The notes under the pieces: model-generated | The model's database searches: none | Seen by the model: only the letters and a program-made list of their open reading frames with translations | What the model was told of the DNA's origin: nothing | Part shown: piece by piece, positions 61,676 through 64,000 of the stretch | How positions within the stretch are numbered: position 1 is the first letter of the stretch | Layout of the letters: each line of letters begins with the position of its first letter | Source of the DNA: Channa striata | Lineage: Eukaryota > Chordata > Actinopteri > Anabantiformes > Channidae | DNA: 64,000 nt | Assembly: GCA_033026295.1 (NCBI GenBank) | Contig: CM065170.1 | Location: forward strand, 12,782,040 to 12,846,039 | Direction: 5' to 3' | Position numbers and translations under genes: made by a program

Positions 61676-64000
61676 GTAAGGTTTGGTTTCATTGCCCTTT
61701 TAAATCACGTGATTGATCCATCAGCGACTGCAGCGCGTTGAACGCCTTTTGAATATTTTGCGTTGAATGTGGTCGATCTGGCTGCAGTAAATGCGGCTCA
61801 ACTTGTACTAACAACCATATTAACTAACCTGGGCTTTCCGAGTCGGTCGAGCAGACCCCAAGCTCCGGACTCGAGTCCGTTATTCCGAATTGTTAGTCAT
61901 ACCTACGATGTAGTTTGGGCGCTTCATGGCGCCGACCTTCCTCCACATGATCCCTGTTATCATCACCTCAAGCCGTTACCTTCAAGTCACGCCGCGTTTC
62001 ATGTGGTTAGCATCCGAGGAGCCGAGCAAACGCTTAGCTTCGGCTGCTAAAACGAGCCTAACTCGCACGTTTAAATGTCCTTTTTTCAAAAATGAATTGA
62101 TTCCAATAAGTCATCGCTGGTAGTTGTATTTCCTGGTGGTGTAATGTGAGATGAATTATGTCGTTCTGCTCTTCGGGAAATGTTAACTTATCGTTGTGCT
62201 AATGCGGACGGTGCGTTTAAAAGCCTGTGTAAACATCCGCCTTCGTTCCTCAGTGGCTCCGAGCGGGTTCCTGCTTCCTACCGCTAACGGAACGTTACCA
62301 GGTGGCTCGTGGCTGCGGGGAACACGTTCGTCTGTTTCTTGTGTAACGTCGCCGTTTTTTGTTTTTTTTTACGCGCTGCAGTTAGTGGCTCAGATAAAAG
62401 TGACATAAAGTCGACGCCCAGGTTAAAGAAAACGGCAGCGATGTGACACATTTCCTTTAGTCTTACGAAGAGACAAAAGGCGCTATGACTTTTCATTTTC
62501 ACATTGTAATAAGCCGCTCACATGGTCGGATGAACTGCTGTTTGATTTTGATCGTGTCATAAAGGATGTCACATATGGCACATTCTTGGCTTAGAATGAG
62601 TTCATAGGTAGTTTATGATATTAAATTCCCCCCCATGTCCGTTTAAAGGCTTCTTGCCACTGTTTGTCTGCTGACTGCATCTAAATACAGGACATACTTC
62701 AGATGTGTGTATATTTCCCACACAGACCCCAGGAAGTTAAGAGATGACTGGAGAGAATGGACTCAACTAGTTTAACTAGTAGGCAGATGGGCCCACGAAC
62801 TGGACTGATCTCAGATTGTACTTAGACAGTGGCAATTGTACACATACATTAATGTAATTGAATTCTTATTAGCTTAATGAGATGATAGTCTACCATTTGC
62901 CAACGTTAGGCTTTAATGCTTTTGGCTGTTATCAAGGACTACCTGAGACATTCACATTGCGATTTAGTGTTGGATCTGTGCTGTAACGCATAACTGCGAT
63001 TGGCCACAAAGACTGTAATTACTGCACCTACCCTCACACTTAAACTGCTAACAATCAATCTTAAATGTAGCTTTTAACTGTAAGGCTCCTTGTGTGTGGA
63101 CGTGTGGCAAACAAATCATCATCTTAATCAGCACAACTCAGCTGTGGTGCCTCTCGTTTTTTTTGGGATTTTCTCCAGAGAGGCAAAGGGAAGTAGGTTA
63201 GATATTAATGAAAGACAACATTGCAGGGACAGTGTCTTGGACTGTAGTGTCGACAGTTTTGGGGACTTTTTTAGACCTAGGCAGCGTGTCTAATGTTGCT
63301 CTACTGTGCACCATTGCAATGGTTTGCTTGGGATTGTTTTCCACAAATGATAAAAACATAACATTTTTAACTCAACATAAATTTTGTGTAAGCCGGAAGG
63401 ATTTTTGTGTTTATAAATCCATACGCCTTAGCCAGCAGTAGGCATGTCTGACACTATGTTTTTGCTTTCATGTCTTCTTTCTGTGTGTACTTTATCTATA
63501 ATTATCAGAGGCATGTTCATTCTCAGCCTCTCAGGATGTGTAGAACAGTAGCAGCTCTGTCAAACCGGCTAATGAGAGGCCTTAATTGGTTTTTCTGGTG
63601 GGAGAATCTGCTCATTAAAGGTGGCTGGAACTAACTCTGCCTGAACTATCTACAATGAGCACGGTTGCTTTTTCTTTTCTCAGTGTTGCCATTAGACAAA
63701 AACAATGCATATCCTGTCATTTTGGGTATGAATATTTTATAAAATGATGGTTTATGAATGTGTTTTCAGGGACTGGGCTCAGCTTTTTCCGGTTTTAACA
63801 AACGGGGGTGTGTGAAACTGCAAATGAAAGTGAAAAGGAATAAACAAACAAAAATGGATTATGGTAGCAGTGGTACGTCTGTAGTCGCTGTACGTCTGAT
63901 GTAAGTGCAGGTGAATTGATGCTTCTGAAGGTTTCACATACAAAAATTGGTCCTAAAATTGTATAATTTGTTCTTCTTCCTCTCTGTCTTTGTGAAAGTT
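61676..64000 (+). other. first intron of the plus-strand gene (downstream of the 61.6 kb exon)
   Basis: CpG-rich near 61700-62420 (CpG island shore), then AT-rich. ORFs at 61763-62050 and 62196-62408 look like by-products of CpG content. No coding exon was recognised before the window ends. Confidence 0.5.

Noticed and set aside
61763..62408. Plus-strand ORFs after the 61.6 kb donor
   Set aside because: They lie in a CpG-rich intron start and match no presenilin or other known sequence.

Overview
This is nuclear DNA of a vertebrate, most likely a ray-finned (teleost) fish. The evidence is multi-exon genes with canonical GT/AG introns, compact introns of roughly 0.1-10 kb, AT-rich intergenic DNA packed with CA/TG microsatellites, two tRNA-derived SINE-like repeats of fish type, and proteins that closely resemble vertebrate STUM, COQ8A and ITPKB. 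There is no bacterial, viral or CRISPR content. Gene identities rest on my memory of the vertebrate protein families; no search was run.

Layout. (1) 1-~9080, plus strand: the 3' part of stum. It has one two-helix membrane exon, a 9-nt microexon, a short terminal coding exon and a long 3'UTR that contains a SINE. (2) ~9080-12865: gap between convergent genes. (3) 12866-~25500, minus strand: a complete coq8a (adck3) gene with 16 coding exons and two candidate alternative non-coding first exons. (4) ~25560-29060: intergenic. (5) 29526-~52560, minus strand: itpkb with 11 coding exons and a non-coding first exon. Its long introns (especially 34571-45135) hold most of the microsatellites. (6) 52570-61370: intergenic, with a degenerate tandem repeat, a second SINE and an unassigned ORF. 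(7) 61380-64000: a CpG-rich promoter and a non-coding first exon on the plus strand. From the human order (ITPKB and PSEN2 head to head) this may be the start of psen2, but no coding sequence is in view.

Functionally these are unrelated neighbours. STUM is a small membrane protein linked to mechanosensation. COQ8A is the mitochondrial UbiB-family atypical kinase/ATPase needed for coenzyme Q synthesis. ITPKB phosphorylates Ins(1,4,5)P3 to Ins(1,3,4,5)P4.

The most notable points come from exon-phase bookkeeping. Three places in otherwise intact exons lack exactly one base: one in the KxGQ motif of coq8a and two in the large itpkb exon. The likely positions are short homopolymers, so consensus errors are more likely than three real lesions, but the coq8a site deserves a direct check. 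Other points of interest are the stum microexon, a TG-repeat in place of the polypyrimidine tract at the coq8a exon 8 acceptor, a perfect 20-bp inverted repeat in a coq8a intron, and a gene order (stum, coq8a, itpkb) that differs from human.
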